Shown here: positions 8,976-18,608 of the stretch, piece after piece
Position numbering within the stretch: position 1 is the stretch's first letter
Layout of the letters: each line of letters opens with the position of its first letter
NCBI GenBank assembly: GCA_044238935.1
Contig: JBIICI010000009.1
Location: forward strand, 1 to 64,000
Reading direction: 5' to 3'
Length of the DNA: 64,000 bases
Source: JBIICI01 sp044238935
GTDB taxonomy: Bacteria; Pseudomonadota; Alphaproteobacteria; Micavibrionales; Micavibrionaceae
Position numbers and translations under genes: made by a program
The notes under the pieces: model-generated
What the model was told of the DNA's origin: nothing
Seen by the model: the letters and a program-made list of their open reading frames with translations, nothing else
Databases searched by the model: none

Positions 8976-9051
8976 ATGCCGGATCACGTCCGGCATGATG
9001 ATTCTTGGGGCTGGATTAACAAAAAATACTCAAAAATCAATCCATGCAACA
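8976..9051. repeat. Dispersed palindromic repeat, right copy (inverted and shortened)
   Basis: Begins with the same hairpin ATGCCGGA-TCACG-TCCGGCAT (8976-8996) and ends with AAATCAATCCATGCAACA (9034-9051), the exact reverse complement of 8384-8401. The GC-rich middle of the left copy is missing. Together the two copies bracket the small membrane-protein gene. Confidence 0.65.
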
Positions 9052-9090
9052 ACGCCTGTTAGGCACGGGATGAGGAATGTTTTTCGCGTC

Positions 9091-10155
9091 CTATCGCTTG
9101 TTACGCATTTTAAAGACATAGGAAATAATCTCCGCCACGGCTTTGTAATGTTCAATCGGGATTTCTTTGTCAATTTCCACGGTGTCATACAGGCTGCGGG
9201 CTAAAGGTTTGTTTTCGACCATGATGATTTTGTGTTCTGTGGCAATTTCTTTGATTTTTTGTGCCACAAAATCCAGCCCCTTTGCCACACAAATCGGGGC
9301 ATCCATACCATTGGGGTCATATTTTAAAGCAATGGCGTAATGGGTTGGGTTGGTGATAATCACATCCGCCTGTGGGACAGATTGCATCATGCGTTGACGT
9401 GATTTTTCACTGCGTAACTGTCGTAACCGTGCTTTGATATGGGGGTCACCTTCGGATTGTTTATATTCATCCTTGACCTCTTGCTTTGACATTCTCAGGC
9501 TTTTTGTGTGTTCAATACGTTGGTATGTGAAATCTGCTAAAGCCAAGAAAAACAAAGCTGCAAGCACCCCGTTGAGTAATTTTTTATTCAAGAAATAGAT
9601 TTCATGCAGCATATCAGGGATTTCCAATCCCACCATGTGATCAATCTTATCGAAATAGGGACGTAATAAAGCAATGGCAACAATGGCGATTAATGTTATT
9701 TTTGCCAATCCTTTTAAAAACTCAACAAAGGAGCGCATGGAAAATAAGCGTCCCCAACCTTTGATTAAGGATATTTTCGAAAAATCAGGTTGGATTTTTT
9801 CATAGGAAATTAAAAATCCAACTTGCCCTAAGGGGCCAATTAAGGCCGCTGCAATCAATAAAATCAGCGGCGCGGCAAGGATTTGTAAAATGCGTAAAAA
9901 AGAATCCCCCAAAACGGTGCGTATTCCCCCCGGTGGGGCAGGCCATACATGGGCAAATTCCAAATAGCTGCGTAAGTGCGCGGTTAAATCTTCCATCATG
10001 CTGGGTAATAAGTACAAAACCAGCATGGAGCCTGAAAAGAGCATAAGCCAGCTATTGGCTTCACGGCTTAAGGGGACTTGACCCTTTTTTCGGGCATCAG
10101 ATAATTTTCGTTGGGAGGGGTCTTCGGTTTTGTCTTCATCATCGCCGCCGCTCAT
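9091..10155 (-). CDS. flhB: Flagellar export apparatus protein FlhB
   Basis: A 354-residue component of the flagellar type III export gate that controls the switch from hook to filament substrates. The N-terminus (EDKTEDPSQRKLSDARKKGQ) is typical of the family. Four hydrophobic segments lie between about residues 34 and 210, followed by the cytoplasmic domain. The self-cleavage motif NPTH is present at residues 269-272, and the tail continues into the YALALRY-like strand (HYAIALKYDP). The start overlaps the fliR stop as ATGA, so translation is coupled. Confidence 0.96.
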   Translation of the reverse strand: MSGGDDEDKTEDPSQRKLSDARKKGQVPLSREANSWLMLFSGSMLVLYLLPSMMEDLTAHLRSYLEFAHVWPAPPGGIRTVLGDSFLRILQILAAPLILLIAAALIGPLGQVGFLISYEKIQPDFSKISLIKGWGRLFSMRSFVEFLKGLAKITLIAIVAIALLRPYFDKIDHMVGLEIPDMLHEIYFLNKKLLNGVLAALFFLALADFTYQRIEHTKSLRMSKQEVKDEYKQSEGDPHIKARLRQLRSEKSRQRMMQSVPQADVIITNPTHYAIALKYDPNGMDAPICVAKGLDFVAQKIKEIATEHKIIMVENKPLARSLYDTVEIDKEIPIEHYKAVAEIISYVFKMRNKR

Positions 10156-10928
10156 AGCCCGCCTCCGCGATAGAAAACCATCATGCCTTGTTCAAATTCC
10201 TGTGTCCAAAACAGCATGATGCTGGATAAGACCATGGCAAAAGCAATCAGCGCTAACATGATCTGGATAGGCAGCGTTATCATGAAAATCTGAATTTGGG
10301 GCATTAATCGTGCTAAAATCCCCATGGTGACATACATCATTAATCCCACAATCATGAATGGGGCAGATACACGCAATCCCACATAAAATGCCAAGGCCAC
10401 GGTTTTGACGATCAGATCAGCCAGATCACCCATATTGGGCATTTGCCCCACAGGGAATAAATTGTAACTTTCGACCACAGCCATAATCAACATATGGTGC
10501 ATATTGGTTGCGAATAAGAAAACCATGCCTGTCATGGATAAAACCGCACCAATCACCGATCCTTGAGTTGCGGAGGCAGGGTTAAATAGCTGTGCGCTCC
10601 CTAAACCTGATTGCATCGAAATCAGCATCCCTGCGGTATCCAATGCGGTCATTAAAATGCGTGCCACTGTTCCAATGGTCATACCAATAATAAATTCCCC
10701 CGTTAATAAAACCAATAACGCCCCCGTTTGGGGGATATGGGCGGGCATATATTGTGTAATAAAAGGCGATAAAACCAATGATAAACCCAGCGCAATATGC
10801 AGACGGATCTTATTGGGGGCAAAAGAATCCCCAATGCCGGGCATAATCATTAATGTTGTCCCTGCGCGAACAAAGACAACAATAAATGTAAAAACATAGC
10901 CACTGATAAATTGATCCAAAGAGAGCAT
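10152..10928 (-). CDS. fliR: Flagellar export apparatus protein FliR
   Basis: A 258-residue inner-membrane protein of the export gate with about six hydrophobic segments spanning nearly the whole length. The N-terminal half (FVRAGTTLMIMPGIGD, then NKIRLHIALGLSLVL) and the GLRVSAPFMIVGLMMYV stretch match FliR. It is the first of two genes in a fliR-flhB unit with a 4-bp ATGA overlap. The upstream neighbour on the same strand is panB, 38 bp away. No strong ribosome site is visible before the ATG. Other export genes such as fliP and flhA are not in the window. Confidence 0.94.
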   Translation of the reverse strand: MLSLDQFISGYVFTFIVVFVRAGTTLMIMPGIGDSFAPNKIRLHIALGLSLVLSPFITQYMPAHIPQTGALLVLLTGEFIIGMTIGTVARILMTALDTAGMLISMQSGLGSAQLFNPASATQGSVIGAVLSMTGMVFLFATNMHHMLIMAVVESYNLFPVGQMPNMGDLADLIVKTVALAFYVGLRVSAPFMIVGLMMYVTMGILARLMPQIQIFMITLPIQIMLALIAFAMVLSSIMLFWTQEFEQGMMVFYRGGGL

Positions 10929-10966
10929 AGATCGATTTTAGACAAGATTTTGAGAAATAGAAAGAG

Positions 10967-11758
10967 CTAATACAAATGATCCTGATTCGGAAATTTTCCT
11001 GTTCTGACATCCTCGGCAAAGTTTTCTAAGGCCTCTTGAATTATATGGTTCAGGGAGGCATATTGTTTTACGAATTTTGGAATACGCCCTTGGGTTGCAC
11101 TCAGCAGATCTTCTGTAACCAGAATTTGTCCATCACAATCGTTGGATGCGCCAATGCCAATGGTGGGAATGGATAGGGTTTTTGTTAAAATGCTTGCAGC
11201 CTTTGCGGTGCAGCCTTCAATCACGACGGCAAATGAACCTGCATCTTCGATGGCTTTGGCGTCTTGGATTAATTGTTCGACATCCATTTCAGTTTTACCA
11301 CGAATCTTATATCCACCACTGACCTGCACAGATTGTGGCTGTAAGCCAATATGCGCCAAAACAGGAATACCACGTTGTACTAAAAATTGAATGGTGGGCG
11401 CCATGATCTGCCCCCCTTCTAATTTAATCGCATCACAACCTGTTTCTGCCATTAATTTGGCAGCATTTTCAAAGGCTTGTTCAGGGGATTGTTGATAAGA
11501 TCCAAAGGGCATATCCACCACCCAAAATGCCCGTTTAATACCGCGTTGCACCGCTTTTCCATGCGCAATCATCATATCCATCGTCACGGATAACGTGTTA
11601 TCCATGCCATATAAAACCATGCCCACGCTGTCCCCCACCAAAACCAAATCACACACAGCATCACACAAAGATGCCATTGATGTTGTATAAGCGGTCAAAC
11701 AGACCAATTTTTGTTGGTTTTGTTTTTTTTCAAAGAGTTGATTAAGTGTTATTTTCAT
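10967..11758 (-). CDS. panB: 3-methyl-2-oxobutanoate hydroxymethyltransferase
   Basis: PanB transfers a one-carbon unit from methylene-tetrahydrofolate to 2-ketoisovalerate, the first committed step to pantothenate and CoA. The 263-residue length is typical. Family signatures are visible: LVLVGDSVGMVLYG (metal-binding Asp) near residue 40, DAIKLEGG near 112, AHIGLQPQ near 136, FAVVIEGC near 178 with the catalytic Glu, and IGIGAS near 200. No panC is present in the window. It lies upstream of fliR on the same strand without functional connection. Confidence 0.95.
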   Translation of the reverse strand: MKITLNQLFEKKQNQQKLVCLTAYTTSMASLCDAVCDLVLVGDSVGMVLYGMDNTLSVTMDMMIAHGKAVQRGIKRAFWVVDMPFGSYQQSPEQAFENAAKLMAETGCDAIKLEGGQIMAPTIQFLVQRGIPVLAHIGLQPQSVQVSGGYKIRGKTEMDVEQLIQDAKAIEDAGSFAVVIEGCTAKAASILTKTLSIPTIGIGASNDCDGQILVTEDLLSATQGRIPKFVKQYASLNHIIQEALENFAEDVRTGKFPNQDHLY

Positions 11759-11826
11759 TTATTTGTTGACATAACCTGCTTTTGGGGTTTAAATCTTTGC
11801 TTAATAACAGGGGATATGATAAAAAT

Positions 11827-12954
11827 ATGTTTGATAAAAGACAGTTTGAAACAATGACTGATTATTTGAATATATTCCAAAAAGTGAAATCAAGCAAATC
11901 AAAAGCGAAATCTTTTGTATGGAAAGATGATTTGTTTAAAGAGGCTTTTGAACAACATTGTGATCGCGTGATTCAGACACGGGATCTGAATATAGTTTGC
12001 CCCACCTATGAATATAGTCTTGCGCATTTTTTGGCGGCGATGGGGCTTGTTGATGAGTCCATTTTTTTAGCCAAGTATGGTGGCCTTGATTTCAATCAAT
12101 TGAATAGGCTGCAAATCACCCCGCGTGATTTAGCCAAAAAAAACGCCCAATATTCTTTTATAAAAACATTAGAAAAATCAGGGTGCATACACAAACATGC
12201 GAAAACTGAAACAGTTTTTATAAAAATATTAGATCATGTTCAAAAAAGCCAAACAGTCCTTATTGAACCATTGAAAATACAATCTGATCCCGATGGGATA
12301 CTTAATAGAGTGATTGATGAAGTCCGACTTTCTATCTTGCAGAATTTTCATAGAAATAATTCAGAATCGCTTAATCAAATTATCCATCTTTGTAAAGATT
12401 ATCAAAATATCAATGCCCAGAACTTAAGAGGTTTTGGAATTGCACATTTCGCTGCCCTTACCAATGATCAAGATCTGATTAAAAAATTACATGCCTTAGG
12501 AATGGAATTTAATATTAAGACAAAAGAGGGGCAATCACCCATTCACATTGCGATTAAAAATGGTTGTAATGAGAGTATGAAAGCCTTATTACAGTGCGGC
12601 GCGTTTTTTGCCGAGGAAAAGAGTGAGGATTTTAAGCATGCGCAAAATTTTAATCTATCCGCTTATTATTTATTGGAATCAATTCATCATGCGCTGCGCT
12701 TTCACAAGGATTTAATTTCTACATTTCAAAAAGACCAAAATATACGGATAAGTGCTGCGGATAAAAATTATCTGGCGCATAAGGTCGTTTCTCTAAAAAC
12801 TATGGATCCTGAAGGGCACGCCACAATTTTATCAGATTTATTTCGTGAGCTTAGCCAAAATTTCTCAGAGGGAGATGCCGCGAAAAAAGAGTTAAATGCA
12901 ATGCGTATCAATACAATCTTGGAGAATGTTTCATTTTTGCCCGTCTGTGAATAA
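11827..12954 (+). CDS. Ankyrin-repeat protein
   Basis: A 375-residue soluble protein. The open frame extends to a TTG at 11782, but the first ATG at 11827 is the better start. Ankyrin-like repeats are visible in the first third (EYSLAHFLAAMGLVDESIFL) and again around residues 215-275 (GIAHFAALTNDQDLIKKLHA, then SPIHIAIKNGCNESMKALLQ). The C-terminal 100 residues have no recognised domain. There is no signal peptide or membrane segment. Ankyrin proteins mediate protein contacts, and in host-associated alphaproteobacteria they can be effectors; nothing here shows secretion. It stands alone between panB and argS. Confidence 0.75.
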   Translation: MFDKRQFETMTDYLNIFQKVKSSKSKAKSFVWKDDLFKEAFEQHCDRVIQTRDLNIVCPTYEYSLAHFLAAMGLVDESIFLAKYGGLDFNQLNRLQITPRDLAKKNAQYSFIKTLEKSGCIHKHAKTETVFIKILDHVQKSQTVLIEPLKIQSDPDGILNRVIDEVRLSILQNFHRNNSESLNQIIHLCKDYQNINAQNLRGFGIAHFAALTNDQDLIKKLHALGMEFNIKTKEGQSPIHIAIKNGCNESMKALLQCGAFFAEEKSEDFKHAQNFNLSAYYLLESIHHALRFHKDLISTFQKDQNIRISAADKNYLAHKVVSLKTMDPEGHATILSDLFRELSQNFSEGDAAKKELNAMRINTILENVSFLPVCE

Positions 12955-13030
12955 TCGGTTATCATATAGACTCTGTGATTTTTGTATGATTGCAAAATCA
13001 ATGGGAATGGGGCATGATTGATGTCCTATA

Positions 13031-13054
13031 ATATCATTATATCATTATATCATT
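13031..13054. repeat. Three tandem copies of an 8-bp unit
   Basis: ATATCATT is repeated exactly three times in the short gap before argS. It is a simple-sequence tract that could vary in copy number by slippage. Confidence 0.8.
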
Positions 13055-13075
13055 AATATACTGGATTTTTTCTTG

Positions 13076-14860
13076 ATGTCTTTTATCTTTACGGATTTTT
13101 CGATTTTACAATATTTGTCAAAACATGTCGGTGCTGTTTTTGGGGAACATGGCTTATCCATAGATTTGGGGGAAGTTCGTGTGTCAGATCGCCCAGATTT
13201 AGCGGATTTTCAATGTAATGGTGCGATGGCCGCGGCACGCTTTGCCAAATGTGCCCCGCGTGAATTGGCGGAAAAGATTGCTGTTGATGTCGCATTGATT
13301 CATGGTGTGCATGCCGTGAATGTAGCTGGCCCTGGATTTATCAATTTCAGACTCACCAATGAATTTTTATGTCAGTATTTAAATAAGACAGTACAGGATG
13401 ATCGTTTATTGATCCCTAAATTCCGTCAGGGCATGATGGTTCTAGATTATGGGGGGCCGAATATTGCAAAACCCATGCATGTTGGGCATTTGCGCACGGC
13501 AGTTATTGGGGATTCTTTGCGGCGTATAGCGACTTTTGCAGGGCATGAAACGCTGGGCGATACGCATTTGGGGGATTGGGGGACACAATTTGGAATGGTA
13601 ATCAGTGAAATGCAGTTGCGTTTCCCGACTTTGCCCTATTTTGATCCAGATTATACAGGCGATTATCCAACAACGCCGCCCGTGACCTTAGAAGCGTTAG
13701 AAGAAATCTATCCCACCGCATCCAATCATTGTAAAAATGATCCCCTACGGATGGAACAAGCACGCCAAGCCACGGTTGAATTGCAGGATGGACGTCGTGG
13801 GTATCGTGCGCTATGGCAACATATGGTTGATTTATCCTTGGTTGCAATTCGTCAGAATTATCAGGATTTATGTGTTGAATTTGATTTGTGGAAAGGGGAA
13901 TCGGACGTTCATCCACGCATTGCGCCCATGGTTGATCGCCTGCGCGCACAAAATTTAGCCGTTGATGATAATGGGGCGGTGATTATGCATATTGCCCAAG
14001 ATGATGATAAAAAAGAAATTCCGCCCTTGATTCTATATAAAAGGGATGGCGCCGTCATGTATGGCACAACGGATTTGGCAACAATAGAAGAGCGCGTTGA
14101 ACTCTATAACCCCACCGCCATTGTCTATGTTGTTGATCAGCGTCAAAATTTACATTTTGAACAAGTCTTTCGTGCCGCCGTCAAATCAGGAATGGTTGAT
14201 GATCAAGACTCCTTATACTTCGCTGGATTTGGCACAGTAAATGGTGTCGATGGTAAGCCCTTTAAAACACGCGCTGGCGGTGTGATGAAATTAGAGGAAT
14301 TTATCGATTTAATTCGTGAAAAAGCCTTGCAACGCATGAATGAATTATCATTGGGGCAGGATTTCACGCAGGATGAAAAAACAAAAATTGCGGATCATAT
14401 TATGGTTGCCGCTATTCGATTTGCGGATTTGCAAAATCCACGCATGTCTGATTATATTTTTGATGTTGAGCGTTTAAGTCAATTCGAAGGAAAAACGGGC
14501 CCGTATTTATTATACCAAGCCGTGCGCATCGCCTCTTTATTAGCCAAGGTTGACGATGATTTGACGGCTCTTGATATACGGATTCAAAATTTAAATGAGG
14601 ATGAACGATCATTGGCGATTTTAATGACTGAATTGCCCTCTGCCATTCAGTCCAGTTTAAATGCCTTGGCGCCGCATGTTTTATGTGATTATATTTTCAG
14701 ATTGGCGCAGGCTTTTGGGCGTTTTTATAATAATTGCCCTGTTCTGTCTGAAAATAATGCCGATATTCGGACATCGCGCATTGCGCTTTGCCAACTCACC
14801 TATCGTCATTTTGCATTGGTTTTATCTTTATTAGGGATGCAAATTCCCGATAGAATGTAA
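13076..14860 (+). CDS. argS: Arginyl-tRNA synthetase
   Basis: Charges tRNA-Arg. The 594-residue class I enzyme has an N-terminal Arg-specific additional domain (residues 1-110), the HIGH-like signature in NIAKPMHVGHLR near residue 137, and GDWGTQFG shortly after. The KMSKS loop is replaced by GKPFKTRAGG near 400, which is usual for ArgRS of this type. The C-terminal DALR anticodon-binding domain ends with LTYRHFALVLSLLGM. The ATG at 13076 is preferred to the TTG directly before it. No clear Shine-Dalgarno is present. Confidence 0.97.
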   Translation: MSFIFTDFSILQYLSKHVGAVFGEHGLSIDLGEVRVSDRPDLADFQCNGAMAAARFAKCAPRELAEKIAVDVALIHGVHAVNVAGPGFINFRLTNEFLCQYLNKTVQDDRLLIPKFRQGMMVLDYGGPNIAKPMHVGHLRTAVIGDSLRRIATFAGHETLGDTHLGDWGTQFGMVISEMQLRFPTLPYFDPDYTGDYPTTPPVTLEALEEIYPTASNHCKNDPLRMEQARQATVELQDGRRGYRALWQHMVDLSLVAIRQNYQDLCVEFDLWKGESDVHPRIAPMVDRLRAQNLAVDDNGAVIMHIAQDDDKKEIPPLILYKRDGAVMYGTTDLATIEERVELYNPTAIVYVVDQRQNLHFEQVFRAAVKSGMVDDQDSLYFAGFGTVNGVDGKPFKTRAGGVMKLEEFIDLIREKALQRMNELSLGQDFTQDEKTKIADHIMVAAIRFADLQNPRMSDYIFDVERLSQFEGKTGPYLLYQAVRIASLLAKVDDDLTALDIRIQNLNEDERSLAILMTELPSAIQSSLNALAPHVLCDYIFRLAQAFGRFYNNCPVLSENNADIRTSRIALCQLTYRHFALVLSLLGMQIPDRM

Positions 14861-14878
14861 GATTTTGATCAAGGCTTC

Positions 14879-16342
14879 TTAACGTTCATGGAATGCGCCG
14901 CTTAATGTTTTCACAAGGGGCTTAAAGATAAATTGCATGATTGTTTTTTCACCGGTGATAATATCTGCGCTGGCTACCATTCCGGGGACAATTTTCAGGT
15001 TTTCCCCTTTATATTCTAAGTTATTGGCATCGGTGACCAATTTAACGCGATAAAATGTTTCACCACGTTCATTGGTGATACTGTCGGCAGAGATATTTTT
15101 GACGGTGGCCTCTAACCCTCCGTAAATAGAAAAATCATAGGCGGTGATTTTAATTACAGCCTTTTGTCCGGGGTAAATAAAGGCGCGATCTGCGGGGCTG
15201 ATTTGGGCTTCGACGACTAAATTATCATCTTGGGGAACAATTTGAATCACGTCTTCGCCTGATCTGATAACGCCACCTATGGTGTTGACCTTTATATCCT
15301 GTACAACACCATCAACGGGGGATTTAATTTCAGTGCGTGTTTTGCGGTCTTCTAAAGCGGTTAACGTTGATTCTAAGGATTTAATTTCTGCGATTTTTGC
15401 AGAAAGTTCCATTTGCGCCCGTGCTTTTGTTTCACTGCGAATGGACGTAATCCTTGCCTGTGCCTCCCTGACCGCAGCATTGGTGCGGGGTAGAGCATTT
15501 TTTAAACCATTAAGTTCTGTTTGACGTTCTTGCATGGCACGTTCCAGCTGGATTAGCTCCACTCTGGGGGCTGATCCACGCTCCACAAGAGGTTCAATCA
15601 TGGCTTTTTCTTGGTTTGATAAACGAATGACTTCTTGAATATCATGGATACGATTATTTAATTCCGATACTTCCTGTGATCTTTGCGTGACTTGTTGTTG
15701 TAAAACATCAATTTGTTGATCTTCACTTAGCTTGTTGGCACGAAACGCATCAATTTCTCCTGCGACATTTTTCGGAGCGCCTTCCATCACATCTTTTGGA
15801 AATTCAGGCATTAAGGCGCCTTCCGCTTCGGCCTTTAGTCGAGCAATAGCAGCTTTTAAGCCTAAATAACGGGCTTGATTTGATCCTAAATCAGAATTGG
15901 CATCAATATCGCGTAATCGCATCAAGACTTGACCTTCTTTGACGGCTTCCCCTTCGGTAACTAAAAACTCATCGACAATACCGCCCTCTAGGCTCTGTAA
16001 AACCTTGACTTCCGATGACGGGATAACTTTCCCCTGACCGCGTGCCAATTCATCAACCTTAGATAGGTTTGCCCAAAGGATAAAAATGACCAAAAAAACA
16101 CCGACCGTAAATTGCATCAAATATGGGGATAGTGAAATTTCATCATCCAGATAAATCCAGTTGTGACGAATAAATTTCCAAATCTGATAGAATTTTCCTG
16201 CTTCTTTTTTTTGTTGTGCGGCAAGGGCAGCTTGTTGTGCTTGCCGAAACATATCAGGATTAATCTGAAGAGCCGGTGCGTTGTCTTCTGCTGCACCAGA
16301 TTCAGCTTGTGTCTGTGGATCGTTATTTTTCTTACGGGTCAT
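14879..16342 (-). CDS. HlyD/LapC-family type I secretion adaptor
   Basis: The periplasmic adaptor (membrane fusion protein) of a type I secretion system, 487 residues. A single membrane helix lies near residues 80-100 (FTVGVFLVIFILWANLS), followed by the lipoyl/barrel entry VKVLQSLEGGIVDEFLVTEG, a long coiled coil (about 190-330) and the closing half with IKSPVDGVVQDI. The frame is open further upstream, but the ATG at 16342, one base after the exporter stop, with GGTGG before it, is the natural start. It works with the ABC exporter upstream and an outer-membrane TolC-type channel not found here. Confidence 0.93.
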   Translation of the reverse strand: MTRKKNNDPQTQAESGAAEDNAPALQINPDMFRQAQQAALAAQQKKEAGKFYQIWKFIRHNWIYLDDEISLSPYLMQFTVGVFLVIFILWANLSKVDELARGQGKVIPSSEVKVLQSLEGGIVDEFLVTEGEAVKEGQVLMRLRDIDANSDLGSNQARYLGLKAAIARLKAEAEGALMPEFPKDVMEGAPKNVAGEIDAFRANKLSEDQQIDVLQQQVTQRSQEVSELNNRIHDIQEVIRLSNQEKAMIEPLVERGSAPRVELIQLERAMQERQTELNGLKNALPRTNAAVREAQARITSIRSETKARAQMELSAKIAEIKSLESTLTALEDRKTRTEIKSPVDGVVQDIKVNTIGGVIRSGEDVIQIVPQDDNLVVEAQISPADRAFIYPGQKAVIKITAYDFSIYGGLEATVKNISADSITNERGETFYRVKLVTDANNLEYKGENLKIVPGMVASADIITGEKTIMQFIFKPLVKTLSGAFHER

Positions 16343-16343
16343 C

Positions 16344-18548
16344 TTATTTTCCACCTTGTGTGCTATAATCACGATTTTGCAGGCGCGCAATAATTTCATC
16401 ACGTCCACCAAAGGCAATAACGCGCGATTTATCCATTAATATAATTTTATCAACAAGCTGTAACATCGCGCCCTTATGCGTGATCAAAATCATAGTGCGC
16501 CCTTTTGTCAGTTGATCCAAGCGCTTCATCAGCATCGCTTCAGATGTGGGATCCATAGAGGCCGTGGGTTCATCCAATAATAAAATAGGGGGATCGTATA
16601 AGAGAGCACGCGCAACAGCAACCGCCTGACGTTGTCCCCCTGATAAGGACTCACCGCGTTCGCCGACGGCGGTATCTAACCCATGTTGCGTATCACGGAT
16701 AAATTCCATCACGCCAGACATTTCAGCGGCCCGAACCAAGGCGCGTTCTGATACCATTTCATGCCCCATATTAATATTATCACGAATGGAGCCATAAAAT
16801 AATTGCGCATCTTGTTGTACAATTCCAATGGATCTGCGTAAATCGGCAGGATCAATTTGTCGTACATCTGTTCCATCAAGTTGGACTGTGCCATCTGTGG
16901 CTTGGAATAAATTCAGTAATAAACGGCTGATTGTTGTTTTCCCTGATCCAATCGCGCCAATAATGGCAACACGTTCACCGGCTTCAATGCTAAAGCTCAC
17001 ATCACTTAAGGCCATCACACTTTGATTGGGGTATTTGAAATTGACATTTTTAAATTCAATGCGTCCTTCAATTGTTGGTTTGGCGATAAAATGCTTATCA
17101 TCAGGACGCTCAACAGGGCGTTCCATTAATTTGTTTAATTGGCTTAAGCCCTCTTTGGATTGATTAAAGCGTGTCATTAATCCTGCGGCCTGTGCCAATG
17201 GTGCAACGGCACGCCCCACCAAAATCACAGATCCCACCAATCCCCCCATGGTGAGGTGACCCGATGCAATTAAATAGACCCCTGCGACCACGACCAAATT
17301 ACTGACCATTTGCTGGATAAATAGGGCAAGATTCATCGCTAAAGAAGATAATTTCTTTGATTTCACGGAGGTGCGAGAGGCGCGTTCTGTGAGCTCTTCC
17401 CATTTACGTTGCACATGCCCTTCGGCGGCGTGTAATTTAATGGTTTCCAGCCCTGTGATACTTTCAAATAAGAGGGCGTTTTTCAGTGCGCTTTCATGCA
17501 TCGATTCGCGTGTAACGCGCTGTAATGGTTTTTGGAATGCCCAGCCTAATCCCAATATTAACGGGATTGCCAAGAGAGGGATTAAGGCTAAATATCCCCC
17601 AATAATCCCGATAAAGGCAATAAATAATAAGGTAAACGGTAAATCCACCAAAGTTGACATAGTGGCAGACGTAAAGAAATCGCGTAATGTTTCAAATTCT
17701 TTCATATGGCTGGCCATGACCCCAGCACTGGCAGGGCGAGAAGCCATCGTCATATTTAACAAATGTTCAAATAAGCGTCCTGAAATTTTAACATCCGCTT
17801 TGCGTCCTGCTTGATCTAAAAACCAAGAGCGCAAATTTTTAATGATAAAATCAAACAGATAAATAACCGTAACACCGATGGTCATAACCCATAATGTATC
17901 AAAGGCTTTGTGCGGAATCACGCGATCATAAACATTCATCACAAAAAGCGAGCTAACCAACGCAAAAAGATTGATCATGATGGCGGATATGATCACTTGT
18001 TTATAAATGGCGCTGCTTTCTAAAAACGCTGACCAAAACCAATGTTGAATTTTCTTTTCTTCTCTAACAACACCGGCGCGATCATCCAATCGCGCCAAGG
18101 GGCGGAGGTAGAAAGCATAGCCGACATATAATGATTTAAGTTTTTCAAAGCTAATATTGACTTTTTCCCCATGGGCTTCGGGAAATTCAACAACGGCATA
18201 ATCTTGGTCTTTTTTTGTTTTGCGCGTTTCCCATACAATACAGGAATGCCCTCTTTTGAGGACAAAAATGGCAGGAAAAGTGGGAATTTCGAATAAATAT
18301 TGTAGCGATTTTTCTAACATCACCCCCTGTAAATCTGCACGCGCCGCAGCCCGCATAAACAAGGCAGGCGTGATGCCCTCTTTGGAAATGGGTAATCCAG
18401 CGGTTAAGGCATTATAGCTTGTCCGTCTGCCATAAAAAGCGGCGACTTGTGTCAAGGACTCAATCAGGCTTTCTTTCATGGCAACGCGATCGGCTTGCAA
18501 CGCCCATTGAGGGTTTAGGTCGTCTATATCGTCTTGTTTATCGCTCAT
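16344..18548 (-). CDS. Type I secretion ABC exporter, LapB-like
   Basis: A 734-residue permease-ATPase that drives one-step export of a protein from cytosol to outside. The N-terminal 130 residues form a C39-like domain without a catalytic Cys (it begins AAFYGRRTSYNAL), the substrate-docking version found in LapB and HlyB rather than a peptidase. Membrane helices follow between about 180 and 450. The nucleotide domain has Walker A GAIGSGKTT, signature LSGGQRQAVAVAR and Walker B ILLLDEPTASMD. It forms a two-gene unit with the adaptor. No RTX substrate gene is in the window. LapB-type systems usually export giant adhesins. Confidence 0.93.
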   Translation of the reverse strand: MSDKQDDIDDLNPQWALQADRVAMKESLIESLTQVAAFYGRRTSYNALTAGLPISKEGITPALFMRAAARADLQGVMLEKSLQYLFEIPTFPAIFVLKRGHSCIVWETRKTKKDQDYAVVEFPEAHGEKVNISFEKLKSLYVGYAFYLRPLARLDDRAGVVREEKKIQHWFWSAFLESSAIYKQVIISAIMINLFALVSSLFVMNVYDRVIPHKAFDTLWVMTIGVTVIYLFDFIIKNLRSWFLDQAGRKADVKISGRLFEHLLNMTMASRPASAGVMASHMKEFETLRDFFTSATMSTLVDLPFTLLFIAFIGIIGGYLALIPLLAIPLILGLGWAFQKPLQRVTRESMHESALKNALLFESITGLETIKLHAAEGHVQRKWEELTERASRTSVKSKKLSSLAMNLALFIQQMVSNLVVVAGVYLIASGHLTMGGLVGSVILVGRAVAPLAQAAGLMTRFNQSKEGLSQLNKLMERPVERPDDKHFIAKPTIEGRIEFKNVNFKYPNQSVMALSDVSFSIEAGERVAIIGAIGSGKTTISRLLLNLFQATDGTVQLDGTDVRQIDPADLRRSIGIVQQDAQLFYGSIRDNINMGHEMVSERALVRAAEMSGVMEFIRDTQHGLDTAVGERGESLSGGQRQAVAVARALLYDPPILLLDEPTASMDPTSEAMLMKRLDQLTKGRTMILITHKGAMLQLVDKIILMDKSRVIAFGGRDEIIARLQNRDYSTQGGK

Positions 18549-18608
18549 GGAATAGGTGCCTTAATTTACTGAATGTTATCGCTATCATAATGCAGCTTTG
18601 TTAAATTT

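Noticed and set aside
17371..17814. 147-aa plus-strand open frame opposite the ABC exporter
   Set aside because: It lies wholly antisense to a well-conserved transmembrane domain, has a Ser/Arg/Lys-biased shadow composition and no ribosome site.
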